A program made the position numbers and the translations under genes. A DNA stretch of 64,000 nt from Clusia tigrina (taxonomy: Eukaryota > Arthropoda > Insecta > Diptera > Clusiidae). The first letter of the stretch is position 1. Every line of letters begins with the position of its first letter. The stretch is taken from NCBI GenBank assembly GCA_920105625.2, contig OV050030.1, forward strand, positions 152,203,988 through 152,267,987, given 5' to 3'. The notes under the pieces were generated by a model, which saw only the letters and a list, made by a program, of their open reading frames with translations, was not told where the DNA came from and did no database searches. Positions 20,308-30,935 of this stretch are shown here, one piece after another.

Positions 20308-21170
20308 TTAGAGGTGCAAAAGCGATCCAACTATACTCCCCTGAGGGACTCCAGAAAGGATTTTGTGAGTATGGGTTTTATGTTTGATTTTAAATTTCCG
20401 ATTAAAAAAATTACTATATTCGGGAAAGTAGTTCTGAATTTTGTAGATAAGACCCTCATGGAATGGTCTATTGTACCGTGCTTCTCTCGAAACCCAAATT
20501 GGTGTTGAGGGATTACTTCTTTTCTTTCCAATATTGGAGTTCATTTATGGGGAAGTAATTTTTCGAAGACTTTAGAGAGTGTTGACAGAAGGCTTATTGG
20601 TCTATAAGAAGCTATGTATTGAATCCTTTCCTGGTTTAATAACCACTATAAAAACAGACAATTTCCAAAAATTTAGGGTGTAATTTAATATATGTGTAAT
20701 ATAAACAATTGCTATCTTTGGTAGTTATTTTGAAGCTTTTCTTGAACTTATTTCTTTCCGCACAATCAATTTCACTTCCTTAATTTAAATCTTTGGTCGT
20801 CGTTTTGCTTGTCGTACATTCAGAGGTATTAGGGGTACCAGGTCTCTGGAATAAATTTGGTGTAAAGACATATTGGAGATGATCTGCAAAGGCATCGCTC
20901 TTTTCTGAATCGCTTTTTGCCCAATTACCATCGGAAAGTCTTTTAGGCGGTTCCCAGTACTGGGGCCGCTTCATTTTACTTACAGCTTGCCATAGCGAGT
21001 AGTTTATCTGCAGTCGCTGAAAGACTTTTGAGGTTAAGTTGTAGACTCAGCTCATGTTCCCTCTTTAAAGTATTTTGCAGCCCTTTTGTGACAATTGTCA
21101 GTTTTTGTTTTAGCCAAGGGGATCTGAATTTTTGCCATTCTCGTCTCAGTTTCCGTTTTTCTTTTATCAT
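20308..21170 (-). pseudogene. Jockey B: linker and RT palm fragments
   Basis: From high to low coordinates: a linker helix segment (20976-21170, LRREWQKFRSPWLKQKL), KRLSDGNWAKSDSEKSDAFA (20780-20974), HQFGFREKHGTIDHSMRV (20331-20531) and SGVPQGSIVGSLL (20308-20544). The last two are RT motifs before and at motif B. The catalytic motif A and FADD segment were not found intact. Confidence 0.65.
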
Positions 21171-21628
21171 TCTTTAAATGTCATTTGATATTCTGTTAGA
21201 TTGATTAGAAGCAGTTCCAACAACTGGTGTGTCAATTGTAATTTGGTAAACGTGTGTAGCGTTGCGTCGACATCGTGTATGGTTTTAAGGGCTACGTTTC
21301 ACTGGATGTGCGAACTGAAATATTTCCTAAATTTCAACCAGTTTTTTAATCGATTGATTAAATTTTCTGATTTGGTTATTTGAGACAAAGATAACTGCGA
21401 ATGGTCAGAAGAGAGGTCATAACAAGATTCTACTGAAATTAAGTCTCGACTAATATTTTTAGTAATGCCAAAGTCTATTAAATCTGGTATTTTACTATGA
21501 ACAGACGGTCAGTATTTAGGTTTTCCAGATAATATAAAATCCATATTCCGGTTTCGAAGCATTGCGTCAAAGAGTTGGCTACATTTCGGGATTATATGTC
21601 TTGAACGCCAGTGCGTGTGTTTGGCGTT

Positions 21629-22008
21629 TTAGTCTCCCGCAACAAGAAATCTATGTCCAAGGCTATTGAGGAAGTTATTGAACTGTTGAGAAGTTATTTT
21701 TAGCCTTGGAGGATAGTATATTGCGGAAATTGTTATGTTGCCCACCATCTCTTCAAGACATACGGATGTAGCTTGGATAAAGTTTTTGCAATGATCTTCG
21801 ATTAGGTAATGTTTTAATCTGGCTTTAATAAAGTGCCACCACATGCTTTATCGTCTGGATAACTGAGTTTAAAATTATTTTTAGAAGTGAGATGGGTTTC
21901 CGAAATGAGCATAATATCAATGTTTTTGTCTAGTAGAATAGTGTGCAACTCAAGTTTGTGCTGATTAACGCGGTTTGCATTCCAGTAACAGATTCTCAGA
22001 GTTTTCAT
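21629..22008 (-). pseudogene. Jockey B: APE endonuclease N-terminal part
   Basis: The segment 21814-22008 encodes LRICYWNANRVNQHKLEL, IDIMLISETHLTSKNNFKL and SYPDDKACGGT; 21629-21844 continues in an overlapping frame with SVCLEEMVGNITISAIYYPP and HRFLVAGD. YWNANG-like, ISETHL and IYYPP are typical of Jockey endonucleases. A frameshift near 21830 separates the two. Confidence 0.7.
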
Positions 22009-22010
22009 TT

Positions 22011-22177
22011 TTTTGACATAACATCTGGAAGAATTGAGTTTGGTTACGCATCATTTACTGCATCCTTCCTTGCAGTGACGAGACTATTTTGTCTGAATTA
22101 TTTGTTTGTGGTTTTAAAAATATTTGCATAGCTAATACTATCTTGTCGTCGACATGGCTCATTTGGTTTTGCAGGTT
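22011..22177. other. short unassigned spacer
   Basis: No feature recognised; it may be decayed ORF1 or intergenic sequence of Jockey B. Confidence 0.3.
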
Positions 22178-22995
22178 GATAGGTTAGGTTAGGTTCGGTT
22201 GCGAAGGCGTGTGCGGATACAGGTATCGGCACTTCCACTCGGAGACCTCTATGTCCATTGAGACTGCCTTCAAAAATGCCAAGGCATACTCGTCCTTATC
22301 CGTGATTTCCATATACATTCGGGGTACCTACCCTATTACACCATTTGGTTTTCCAGATTAAAGTGGAAGAACCGATAAGTCCACGTCCGTTATCTCTGTC
22401 AAGCTTGTGAAGAAGCGCGACCCCAAACATTGAAGTGGTTTCAACTGTAGCCTTGGATATTGACATAAAAAGTGATGAATCGATTCTATCCGTCTATCTC
22501 CCCGCTCGAAGGAATACGCTAACGTTGAAGCATTGGTGCGATAGCACAATGCTCGATAATGACCCCCATAAGCAGTCTCATGGCAGGTTTGTTGAGCCCT
22601 AAGAGAACCTTTGTTCTCTTCATGTCCAACCCAGGTCATAAGGCCCGTGAAACTTCACAGTCGTCACAATTAGTCAATAAATTGTTTGTCACCGCAATAG
22701 TCTATGCTCCTACATTATTCACACATCGGGATTTGTATTGAGGTATCTGTTTCGTATATGTCTTTTTCAGAAGCCCTTCTGGCCGCTAATTCGCTTCCTT
22801 CTGTATTGCGTTCCACTCTCCATCTTTGGCACGTCAGTGAAGATTATAATGTCAGAATTACCGGTTACAGAGCCTCACTCCCAGTCTTCCATGGTTGGAT
22901 AGAGAGTTGGAATGCTAGTTGTGAAGTCTGGAGTAGAAGTAATGTAGTCTGTAGCCATTCCTAAGTCAGCTGTAACTATCCTTTGACCCTTCCGT
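22178..22995 (-). mobile_element. 5'-truncated LOA fragment related to LOA copy 2
   Basis: The sequence aligns with 10237-11320 of LOA copy 2 on the same strand, starting at the GGTTAGG repeat and including CTAAGAGAACCTT(T/C)GTTCTC and CAGAATTAC. Against copy 2 it lacks about 250-300 bp of the RNase H core (junction near 22815). Similarity ends near TTTGACCCTTCCG (22980-22992), inside the thumb region, as expected for a 5'-truncated insertion. No target duplication was found. Confidence 0.7.
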
Positions 22996-23059
22996 TCAGC
23001 ACAAATTGCTCAAAACTGAATTCAAAAACATTGTGCGACCTACACAAGAGTGCATTAAC
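22996..23059 (+). pseudogene. I-clade element B: endonuclease fragment (left part)
   Basis: The sequence TCAGCACAAATTGCTC and the following 45 bp match 18373-18430 of I element A (the GDLH...S end of the endonuclease) with several substitutions. At GCATTAAC (23052-23059) it is interrupted by Jockey C and resumes at 24955. Confidence 0.65.
23052..23059. repeat. 8-bp target-site duplication of Jockey C, left copy
   Basis: GCATTAAC is repeated at 24955-24962. On the left copy it is followed by the oligo(T) tail of the minus-strand element. Confidence 0.75.
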
Positions 23060-24954
23060 CTTTTTTTTTTTAATTGCAATCTGTATTATATACAATAAAC
23101 AATATATAATATATTTATAACAATAACTAAATATCAATATTTATGGAGTGACCCAGTGGTGCAACCATTTCTTAATTGTAGGTATTCATCAACAGAAAAT
23201 ATCTGCTGCTTTTTAAGCGGTTGAATGTAGTCATATGAGCTGTGAGTTCTGATATGAGTGGAATAGAGTCCCCGTGAATTCTCAGTTTGTATGCAATGGC
23301 ATATTTTTTATTTCTTGCACAATTGTCGCGACTTTCAGGTAACGATGGAGTTGGTTGTTCGATACGTAGTATGGAGCTTTTGCAATCATACTCAGCGTTT
23401 TTAATTGGAATCTCTGGAGAATTTTGACATTAGAGGTTGCCGCAATGCCCCACAGTTGCATGCCATATGTCAATATCGGTTTTAAGACGGCTGAGTAAAG
23501 TGAGAGCTGACTTTCGAATAAAACTTGTCTAAGTCTCTTTGAAGTATAAGTGACGCCAGTTGTGGAAGGGTGTCTATTGCGAGTACGGCAGTATCGTCTG
23601 CAAATGTGCCACCGATAGTTCCTTCGGAGACAGGTAAATCGTGTGTATAAAGCAAGTATTGGATGGGACCCAAGCCACTGCTTTGGGGTACTCCGGTCGA
23701 ACGTTCGCACAGTTCAGGTTGTTCTTCACCTTATTTTACAAAAAAGTATTGATTTTTAAGGTAGGATTTGATGAATATGTTAATTGGAAGTGTTTTCTTT
23801 ATTTTTTCGAGTAATCCATCATGCCAGACACGGTCGAAAGCTTGAGATATATCGAGAAACGCCGCTGTACAGTATAGCAGTGTGAATGCAGTTTACAAGT
23901 CTATGAACCTGGTCAATTGTACTGTGTTGTTTCCTGAAACCGAATTGGTGAATTGGTTTTAGTTTTCGTTCTTCTATTATTGGCATTAATCTTTTGAGGA
24001 AGAGGGTTTCCAAAATTTTTTTAGAGGAGATCGGCAACCAGCTGATGGGTCGTTATGACTCAACTTTGTCTGGACTTTTTCAGTGTTTAAGGAACATTTT
24101 TACTTGAGCTACTTTCCATTGAGGGGCAACAAAACCAGGTAATAAAACAGCGTTGTATATATAAGTCAGGAAAGTGAGTCACTCTTCTGGAAGCTGTTTT
24201 AATATTTCTCCACTCTTGAGATCGTATCCGGGGGCTTACTTTACTTTTAGATTTTTGATCGCTTCCTTGACTTCCCTTTTTGAAAATTTTTGTACATCTG
24301 GTAGATGTGTCCGAAGGATTCTCTTACTCTTTCTGTAGTGATTGGAGATGGTTCGATTTCGTGTGGGCTAAACACTATTTTTAAATATCGTACAAATGTG
24401 CAGGATTTTTCGATATCACTTTTAGCCCATTCTTTCTTTTCCATTCTGATGGCAGATTGTGCCACAGTTGGCCTCTATAACTGTTTTCTTGCTTTCCAGA
24501 GGGAATAGTCTGTGGCAGCATTTGCGTCAAGGTTACTGAGATAGTAATGAAGTTTAGAGTTGTGTTCTGTTGTGAGGAGCTCCTTGAGATCTTTTGAGAG
24601 TGTATTTAATTTTTTTTTATCCCCAGGATGTCTACTCTGTTGCCACTTTTTTTTGGCCCTGTTTCTCCCAGTTTTTCTTTCACAAGAGGAGAGATATGTG
24701 TGCAGTGACGCTTGATCAGGGGGTGGTGTTGACTTCCAACCAGCCTATTGGAAGCAATTACTGAAGTGTTCAATAGCTATCATGATATCTTCACTAGACT
24801 TAAGCGAGTGCTTCAGGTTAATTGTTGAAGATATTGACAGTCGGAAGTAATTCCAATCAGTTTTGCTGTTGTAAAGGCGACATTCAGAAGGTGAGTCAAC
24901 AAAATTATTAATTATTGTAAAAATTACTGGAGAATGGTCAGAGGATATATCATA
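23060..24954 (-). mobile_element. Jockey-type non-LTR retrotransposon C, 5'-truncated, nested in I element B
   Basis: The plus-strand oligo(T) at 23061-23071 is the poly(A) tail of this minus-strand element. The flanks share GCATTAAC. The 5' (right) end starts within the endonuclease: YDISSDHSPVIFTII near 24950-24910, so the first part of ORF2 and ORF1 are absent. RT and thumb fragments follow in order. Removing it rejoins an I-clade reading frame. Confidence 0.8.
23282..24465 (-). pseudogene. Jockey C: RT and thumb fragments
   Basis: From high to low coordinates: EWAKSDIEKSCTFVRYLKIV (24247-24465), HQFGFRKQHSTIDQVHRLV (23819-24037), GTIGGTFADDTAVLAI (23482-23673), and SLYSAVLKPILTYGMQLWG with NVKILQRFQLKTL (23282-23710). 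FADD is the catalytic motif C of the RT and is intact. A frameshift after motif C and several earlier breaks inactivate the gene. Confidence 0.75.
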
Positions 24955-24962
24955 GCATTAAC
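24955..24962. repeat. 8-bp target-site duplication of Jockey C, right copy
   Basis: GCATTAAC, identical to 23052-23059. Confidence 0.75.
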
Positions 24963-25855
24963 TCAATTAAATTTGAAAGGCAGTCCAAATAAATCGATTA
25001 GCAATTCGAAATTCATACTTAACAAAGCCGACTGGCAAATATTTGCCAATGCGACCACCAAAATTAGTGAAAAACGGTCTATTTCATCCAATATCAACAA
25101 TGAAACAGCCAATATACAAACAATTTTAGAAATGCTGCGCACAATCAAAACCAAATTATTTCAACATTAAAGTCTCTTGGTCGAATATCGAGTTATCCAA
25201 TTTTCCAAAAGCAAAACAAACTGATTGGTCTGAATTCAAACACGTACCCACCTAAAGAGATTTAATAAATTTTAAAATTGCAAATGCTAGATTCAGGAAA
25301 AACTTAAAAGCGGCAGAGTGAAAGTATAAAATCTCACCAAATCAATTAACCCCACCACCTCTCCTAAAAGGCTATGGTCAGGTATTAGGATGTTAGTTGG
25401 ATCCAATTGCTCACCCTCGATTGACTTTCATGAAGGAGGGCAATACGCTATTAAACTATTCCAAAGAAATTTCTGCTAATTTTGTTTAATTTTTCTCTGC
25501 CAATGCGAGGGATTCCAATTTCCACCCAAATTTCGTTTTTGAAAACGATTTCTTAAACCTAAGATACTCAAATAGTTCTTTATCACTTCAAACTCATTGG
25601 TTAGATTCGGAAATAAATTCCACAGATAATTTTGTATTCCACATAGCATTTTTTATCTACAACCTTATCGAGTAGAAACCATGCCACAATTCTCAGTCTA
25701 GATTTCGAAAAAGCTTTTCATCGGGGCGGAGTTCACGTTGTTTTACGGCAACCAGCAAAGTGGAGAGTTGGCCAAAAGACTTTCCACTTTGTTAAAAGCT
25801 TTTAAACTGGAAGAGGATTTATGGTAAAACCAAATAACATCCTCTCCGATATGCA

Positions 25856-25863
25856 TACCCTTT
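25856..25863. repeat. 8-bp target-site duplication of LOA copy 3, left copy
   Basis: TACCCTTT, repeated at 30928-30935. The last T could also belong to the element's TAGA tail. Confidence 0.85.
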
Positions 25864-26087
25864 AGATAGATAGATAGATAGATAGAAGTTGAGTAGGCCG
25901 GAGAGCCGACGAAGAAGAAGGCGGCCTCCAAGCACCCAGGCATTGATGCCCATTGTACTAAGCCTGGAAAAATATTTAGGGAACGAGGAGGATATATAGA
26001 GGATTTTGGAAAGGAAGTTACACCTTTTGAAACTCCTTTGACTCTTTTATTAACCTCAGAAGTCTGTCCAGGGATAAGGAATGTACG
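25864..26087 (-). other. LOA copy 3: 3' UTR and tetranucleotide tail
   Basis: TAGATAGATAGA repeats at 25863-25886 form the 3' tail of the minus-strand element, comparable to the TAGG repeats of copy 1. The rest is 3' UTR. Confidence 0.7.
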
Positions 26088-27124
26088 TTATTCATTCCCA
26101 AAGCATCTGACCCTAATATGCTGCTCCTCATTCTGGCAAAGGCAGGACAAGCGCAGAGAAAATGTTCTGTGCCGTCCTGTTATTCCTCCAGGCAGCAGAT
26201 GCAATTCGGATTCTCGATGATGCCTATGGTCGCCATATGATGATTCGAATACCGTTGCCATACTTCCCATAGCCGAAAAGCATCTGACATTTTCTTTCAG
26301 ATGCCAGCCAGCCTCAGTTCCCTTTTCAGTTTTAGAGACATCAGTGAAGAAATTTTTCGTCGGATCCGCTACAAGTCGTTCTGGATCTCTCCATTGCTCT
26401 CTTGTCGGGAAACTGACTTTGTACTTTCTCCCAAAAGAAACTCGAGGTAAGAGTTGTCGTTCGGTGCCAGAAACAACGGGTATTGTTCCGACGACATCTT
26501 GAACATCTTTTTTCTTTTTTTTTTTTTTGTCGGAACAATTTAGTAAGCTCAACACTCAGACAGAGTATATATCCATTGTACTGCACTTAAGGTTCCCTTT
26601 TAAATCTACCCGACCTTCGAAGAAATAGAAGTAGATCCTGTGGTGCCAAGGAGCCAAGTTGGTTACTCCTCAGCACATCAGTGCCGCTTTTCTAATATGA
26701 CGGTTGATGACATGGAGTCCGGGGGCATAGACAGGATTGCAGAATCGATGTCAGTGCCTGCGCCGTCGTCCAACATCGAGCACACCCCATACCAGTGGCC
26801 ACTATGTTTCACTCTGCAGATGGCCTTAACGGCCTCTCCGCGGATGAAGACATCTAGTGGCGGGAGATTCACCAAAGCATCAAGTGCCGGGCCTGGAGTA
26901 GTCGGAAGTGCTCCGGTACAACATATGGCCACAGCACGTTGTAGTTTTGATAGTGCTTTTTTGACCTACAAGAGAGAGTCTGCTCATCCAAACCATCGAT
27001 GCATAGGTGATAATAGGTCTTACCATAGCTGTATAGATCCATAGGACCTTACTAGGGGAAAAACCCCATGTCTTACCAAAAACACCCTTACACTGCCAGA
27101 AAACTGACAGTGCTTTGGATGTCT
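26088..27124 (-). pseudogene. LOA copy 3: RT thumb, RNase H and zinc-finger remnants
   Basis: From high to low: GKTWGFSPSKVLWIYTAMVR (near 27050), MAICCTGALPTTPGPALDAL (26678-26932), FFTDVSKTEKGTEAGWHL (26088-26555) and, in another frame, CICCLEE...HFLCACPAFA near 26200. The RNase H start is TDV rather than TDG. The middle of RNase H, with its second to fourth acidic residues, is deleted: FSAMGSMATVFES runs directly into the C-terminal region. A homopolymer of T/A at 26510-26527 interrupts the frame. Confidence 0.7.
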
Positions 27125-29035
27125 TCAGTTCGACATGTGTTTTCCAAAGAGTTTGTTATCAAGGATGACTCCAAGATATTTGATTTCCTTGGATAGCTGG
27201 ATAGTGACTCCTTTTAGTGTAGGCAGAATAAGTCCATCAAGCTTTCTCCTTCTGGTAAAGAGGACAATACCAGTCTTGACAGGATTAGCCGATAGCCCAT
27301 TCGCACTGCACCAAGTGTCAATCATATCCAGAATTCTCTGCACCCTTCTGCAGACAATCATAAGGGATGGACCTGTCACAAGACAGCCAACATCATCCGC
27401 ATATGCCTGAGCGTATACCCCCGAGTCATTAATGGCGTTAAGCAGGGGATCGATTACCATGCACCAGAGCAATGGAGACAGTACACAACCTTGGGGACAG
27501 CCTCCATTAACCCCAGACGACACCAGCAAATCTTCCTCCGCCCGCACCGTTATGATCCTCTGGGCCAGCATTGAACGTATCCAATTTACTAGGACCCGAT
27601 CTACGCCATACCGCCTAGCAGAGCCGCACATACTGTCGAAAGTAGCATTGTCAAACGCACCCTCTATGTCCACAAAGATGCCTATTGCGTATTCTTTCCT
27701 GTCGATGGCTCGCTCTATCCTTCCAACAAGGTTTTGCAGAGCCGTCTCGCAGGATTTTCCGCTTTGATAGGCATGCTGAAATGGAGAGAGTGGATGCGTC
27801 TTCAGAGACTCCCTACGCATGCGAAGCTCCACCAGCCGTTCTAAACTTTTTAGCATGAACGAGGTCATACTAATAGGTCTGAAGCTCTTGGGATTGGTGT
27901 AGTCGTCTCTTCCAACCTTAGGAATGAAAGCAACCCTCACCATCCTCCAAGAGCGTGGTACATAGGCCAGTGCGAGACATGCAGTGAAGATCTTCTTCAG
28001 TGCTGCCATCACTAACTCAATGCCTTCCTTCACCACAATCGGATATATGCCATCCAGTCCGGGCGACTTGAAGCTGTCAAAGGATTTGATAGCAAATCCA
28101 ATAGCAGCCTCATTCGCCACAGTTCTGGCGACATACCAATCATGTCGAGACGGCGCAGCTGCCCTGACAACATTTCCGACCAAAGGTGGTTGTTGACGGG
28201 CTATGCTTACCTGATTTCCTGGAAAGTGTGACTCCAACAGCAAGCTGAGTGTGTCACTTTGCCTCTCCGTATAGGAGCCATCAGGTTTCCTGAGCGACCC
28301 CAGCTTAGCGGTTTGGTCCTTTTTCAGGACTTTCACCAGTTTTGCCGTGTCACTCAGGGATTCGATATCACTGCAGAAGTCTCTACAAGAAGACCTTTTC
28401 GAGTCCCGAATTAGCTTCTTGTAGTCCAACATCCCCCCGAGCCAATCAAAGTTGGCCTGAGACGCGTACGACACCTGTAGAATGCCGTCCTTTCTCTCAT
28501 AGCCCTTCGCATTAGCTTCAGGACCGGAGGCAATGACGCGACGCATCAGATGACCTTTGCAGTGTTTTATTTCTGCATCAGTTAGCTGATGGTCAGGCCC
28601 CAGCTTCCCAATCACCGCCATTGGTTGCGGGCAGTTAGCCTTCTCGCTGTACGATGGCTTGGCTGCACCTTTGGAAGTGCTTGGGCGAAAGTCCAGCTCA
28701 CCACCCGCCACTGGCAGAGATTTCGCCGGGCAGATGGTTTTGCTGGATACGAGGGGCTGGGCAAACTGCAGCTTATTGGCCACATTTGCCGCCAACGAGG
28801 TTTCGCTCGTACCCTTTGGGGTCGTGGCGCCACCAGCAGTAACAGCTGCAGGGCAGGTGGGAATGCTGTTTTCAGCAACAATCTTCCGCCGCTTATCTCG
28901 CGAGCGAGCTTTCGGAGCGGTCAATCCCTCCGCAGGCTCGGTGGCTTCCGTGGGTGTCACTTCCGCCGACCTGAGCCTTTTGGAGGGAGTCGACACAGAA
29001 GGGCCGGGATATCTCTGCCAGAACTTTCCACTGTT
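27125..29035 (-). pseudogene. LOA copy 3: in-frame ORF1-RT fusion
   Basis: A frame of 623 residues (636 counting upstream in-frame codons to the stop near 29038; no ATG at the start, first listed codon GTG at 28996) encodes two unrelated parts. Residues 1 to about 190 are ORF1-like: STPSKRLRSAEV, basic KARSRDKRRKIV, QPMAVIGKLGPDHQLTD and QVSYASQANFDWL. At about 28428 this passes into the ORF2 linker and RT: YKKLIRDSKRSSCRDFCSD, SPGLDGIYPIVVKEG, FRPISMTSFMLKSLERLV, VDIEGAFDN (motif A), GCPQGCVLSPLLW (motif B), YADDVGCLV (motif C, intact) and LGVILDNKL. The whole endonuclease is skipped. The RT is the only uninterrupted palm in the window. Confidence 0.8.
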
Positions 29036-29200
29036 TTATTTGATCTGCCAGAAACCTATTAGTTAGTGTGAGATCAATCACTTCTTTACTTCTTTGCGTC
29101 ACAAAGGTCTGTTTGTTACCCACATTGTGTTTCGTTAAATCTGAATATTGTTACACCAAGAGTTGCATTTAGTGCTATCCCAAACTGTATTCTGGATTAA
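29005..29200 (-). pseudogene. LOA copy 3: endonuclease C-terminal fragment
   Basis: The minus strand encodes TVWDSTKCNS near 29185-29155 and GNKQTFVTQRSKEVIDLTLT with IKQWKVLAEIS at 29120-29015, matching the WGST and ...TF.T..R.EVIDLTL segments of LOA endonucleases (compare copy 2). It is cut off before the SDH motif and joined to the ORF1-type segment in another frame. Confidence 0.7.
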
Positions 29201-29359
29201 TCCACTCCCATGGTTCTTGGATTAATATTTTTTGGGGACATGTATGCATATGCGCATGCCTACTGCATAGTAAAGCAGTAGACGATTTGCTATGTTGCAA
29301 GATAATTTGCAGAAATATAATTTCAGTCATAAAATGATTAGTTTTAGAACGAAATTAAT

Positions 29360-30240
29360 TTTTGCTTGTGAGGACGGTATCCGTATCTGGAACTTAGGAC
29401 TTTCAGTGAACCCAGGTAGATACCTACCACCAGGTGAACACTCGCTCCCTTATTAGAAGCTGAATACCCCCTGATATATGAGTATATCTTGCACAGGTTC
29501 GTGTTCAGTCCTTTGTTCTGTTCACGGATACGTGCGAGTATTTCGCTTGGTTTGCGGGAGGGATCCGGTATCTAAGCACTCGCTTTTACCAACCTGCTAC
29601 TGCAACCGTCTGTGAGAACGAATTTGAAGTTTACGCATATTTCAGCCCCCACTTGTTCAGCCATTCTCGGGAAGACATAGCGGAACACCGCACGTTTATA
29701 ACGCTGCCCTCCACACGCATCCCCTTGAACTTCGGTTTGTCCTTTGACTCACCGATGGCCTTTCAAAGGTAGCTGTCGACTTAGTCTACCTGCCCTTTGG
29801 ACAGCAGACCATCCCATTTGTCGGGACGTATCTCTACCGTCATAGCTCCTGCGAATGAGTCACCAGAGTTAGACGAGTATCGTCCGAATTGTTTAGGGGT
29901 CCTTCTGCCACCTCCTTTACAGGAGGAGGCTGACATGCAGGCACCTGGGTCGAGCATACGGGCAGATCAGATTCCGGTTTTGCGATCTTCCTCCTCTTTG
30001 CCTTTCTGCTATTCCCATCTTCCTGCACAAACCCCCGATTGACACCAGAAGAGTGTGTCATGGCAGACGCATTTTCTTTGTTCTGTCACGTTTCCCCTTT
30101 GCCGTCACTGGCGTCGAAGTCGACGGAGTTCGAGTAAATACCCCAGCTGTTGCTGCGGCTTTCCTCTCCCTCTGTAGTCTCCTTTTTCGCTGTATTCCAG
30201 ACAGTATTCTGCCTGTCTCAGGACCACCAATTCCCTCCAT
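29360..30240 (-). pseudogene. LOA copy 3: ORF1 remnant
   Basis: From 30240 the minus strand encodes MEGIGGPETGRILSGIQRKR and a basic, Thr/Ser-rich segment to 30061. A second frame gives FVQEDGNSRKAKRRKIAKPE (30061-29840). The DUF4780-like end (WIPDPSRKPSEIL-type, LARIREQNKGLNTN) lies near 29570-29480 with stops. ORF1 would bind element RNA. A second, different ORF1-type segment lies downstream at 28430-29035. Confidence 0.6.
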
Positions 30241-30927
30241 CCTCTTACCGATGACCTCCTGGTTCGCACCAGGTTTGACCGTTGTCGTTGACGTACTCGG
30301 TACCAGACTCCTTTAGGAGTTAAGGGAACTTTCTAGCTTCTTCACAGATTTAGCATTTATTGCTTCCGACTTGTTCGATGCCAGATCCCCTTTCCTCCAA
30401 CCTAGTCATCAATTACACTCAGTAATTTGCTTCCTCCGAGACCCTGAGTGTCAGTCTCGGTCATTTGGAATGGTGAGCTTTGGGCCTCTGCATCCGATGC
30501 CTAAGCCGGGAGGATTACCAGTCAGCTGGATACCTCGTGCAGATAAACCTGGAGTAGGCGGTTTTGCAGTTTATACTTATCTGCCAAGTGCGAGTGACTG
30601 CGTCCCACTGGAGTCATACACAAACCAGGGTTCGCAAACTATGGAACGGACATTACCTTGGATTTGAGGTTAAGGGAGTAGAAGCCGCTTACTATGTATC
30701 AGACGCCTCTAAACTAGATTGAAATTGGATGGGAGTGAAAAAGGAAATTTAGGATTGCAGAGGGAGAGAATGGGGTGGGTAGTTTATACTCCCCGACTGC
30801 CCGTCTGACACGGTTGAAGCAACAGGACATGATAGAACTACGAGTTTGACCATGCCCGTCAGCATGGCCAAGTCGGATCATTGTAACTAAGTCCCCACAC
30901 CATATCAAGGTGACTACCAAGCGGGGG
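30241..30927 (-). other. LOA copy 3: 5' leader
   Basis: Non-coding minus-strand leader. Its start (CCCCCGCTTGGTAGTCACCT read from 30927 down) shares the CACCTTG block with LOA copies 1 and 2. Confidence 0.6.
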
Positions 30928-30935
30928 TACCCTTT
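30928..30935. repeat. 8-bp target-site duplication of LOA copy 3, right copy
   Basis: TACCCTTT, identical to 25856-25863. Confidence 0.85.

Larger units (their letters stand above)
19276..22010 (-). mobile_element. Jockey-type non-LTR retrotransposon B, decayed
   Basis: Read on the minus strand, the endonuclease start (22008) is followed by linker, RT and thumb with many breaks. Short open segments fall in the right order for Jockey ORF2. ORF1 is not clearly present upstream. The 3' region contains a local duplication (19400-19515). Confidence 0.7.
24955..25863 (+). pseudogene. I-clade element B: endonuclease-RT linker and RT start (middle part)
   Basis: The plus strand encodes SNSKFILNKADWQIFANAT (24980 onward), then with frame changes LKRLWSGIRMLVGSN (25350-25400) and LSLDFEKAFHRGGVHVVLRQ (25695-25755). 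The last is RT motif A (D.EKAFD.VG type), its second Asp replaced by His. At TACCCTTT (25856-25863) it is interrupted by LOA copy 3 and continues at 30936 with NGIPQGSPLS, the motif B that should follow. Confidence 0.75.
25864..30927 (-). mobile_element. LOA-clade non-LTR retrotransposon (copy 3), mosaic, nested in I element B
   Basis: The element is flanked by TACCCTTT. Its 3' end (left) has a tetranucleotide tail, (TAGA)n on the plus strand at 25863-25886; its 5' end (right) has the shared LOA leader start, minus strand GGTAGTCACCTTGATA. The minus-strand order is unusual: leader, ORF1 with DUF4780-like part (30240-29360), endonuclease C-half (29200-29005), then a second ORF1-type segment (29035-28430) fused in frame to RT (28430-27125), then thumb, RNase H remnant and zinc finger. 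The first half of the endonuclease and the endonuclease-RT linker are missing. The single pair of target duplications implies this 5.06-kb mosaic inserted, or was rearranged, as one unit. Confidence 0.82.

Noticed and set aside
28589..29066. Long plus-strand open frames at 28589-29066 (157 and 135 codons)
   Set aside because: They are shadows of the GC-rich ORF1-type segment of LOA copy 3 on the minus strand and show no family features.
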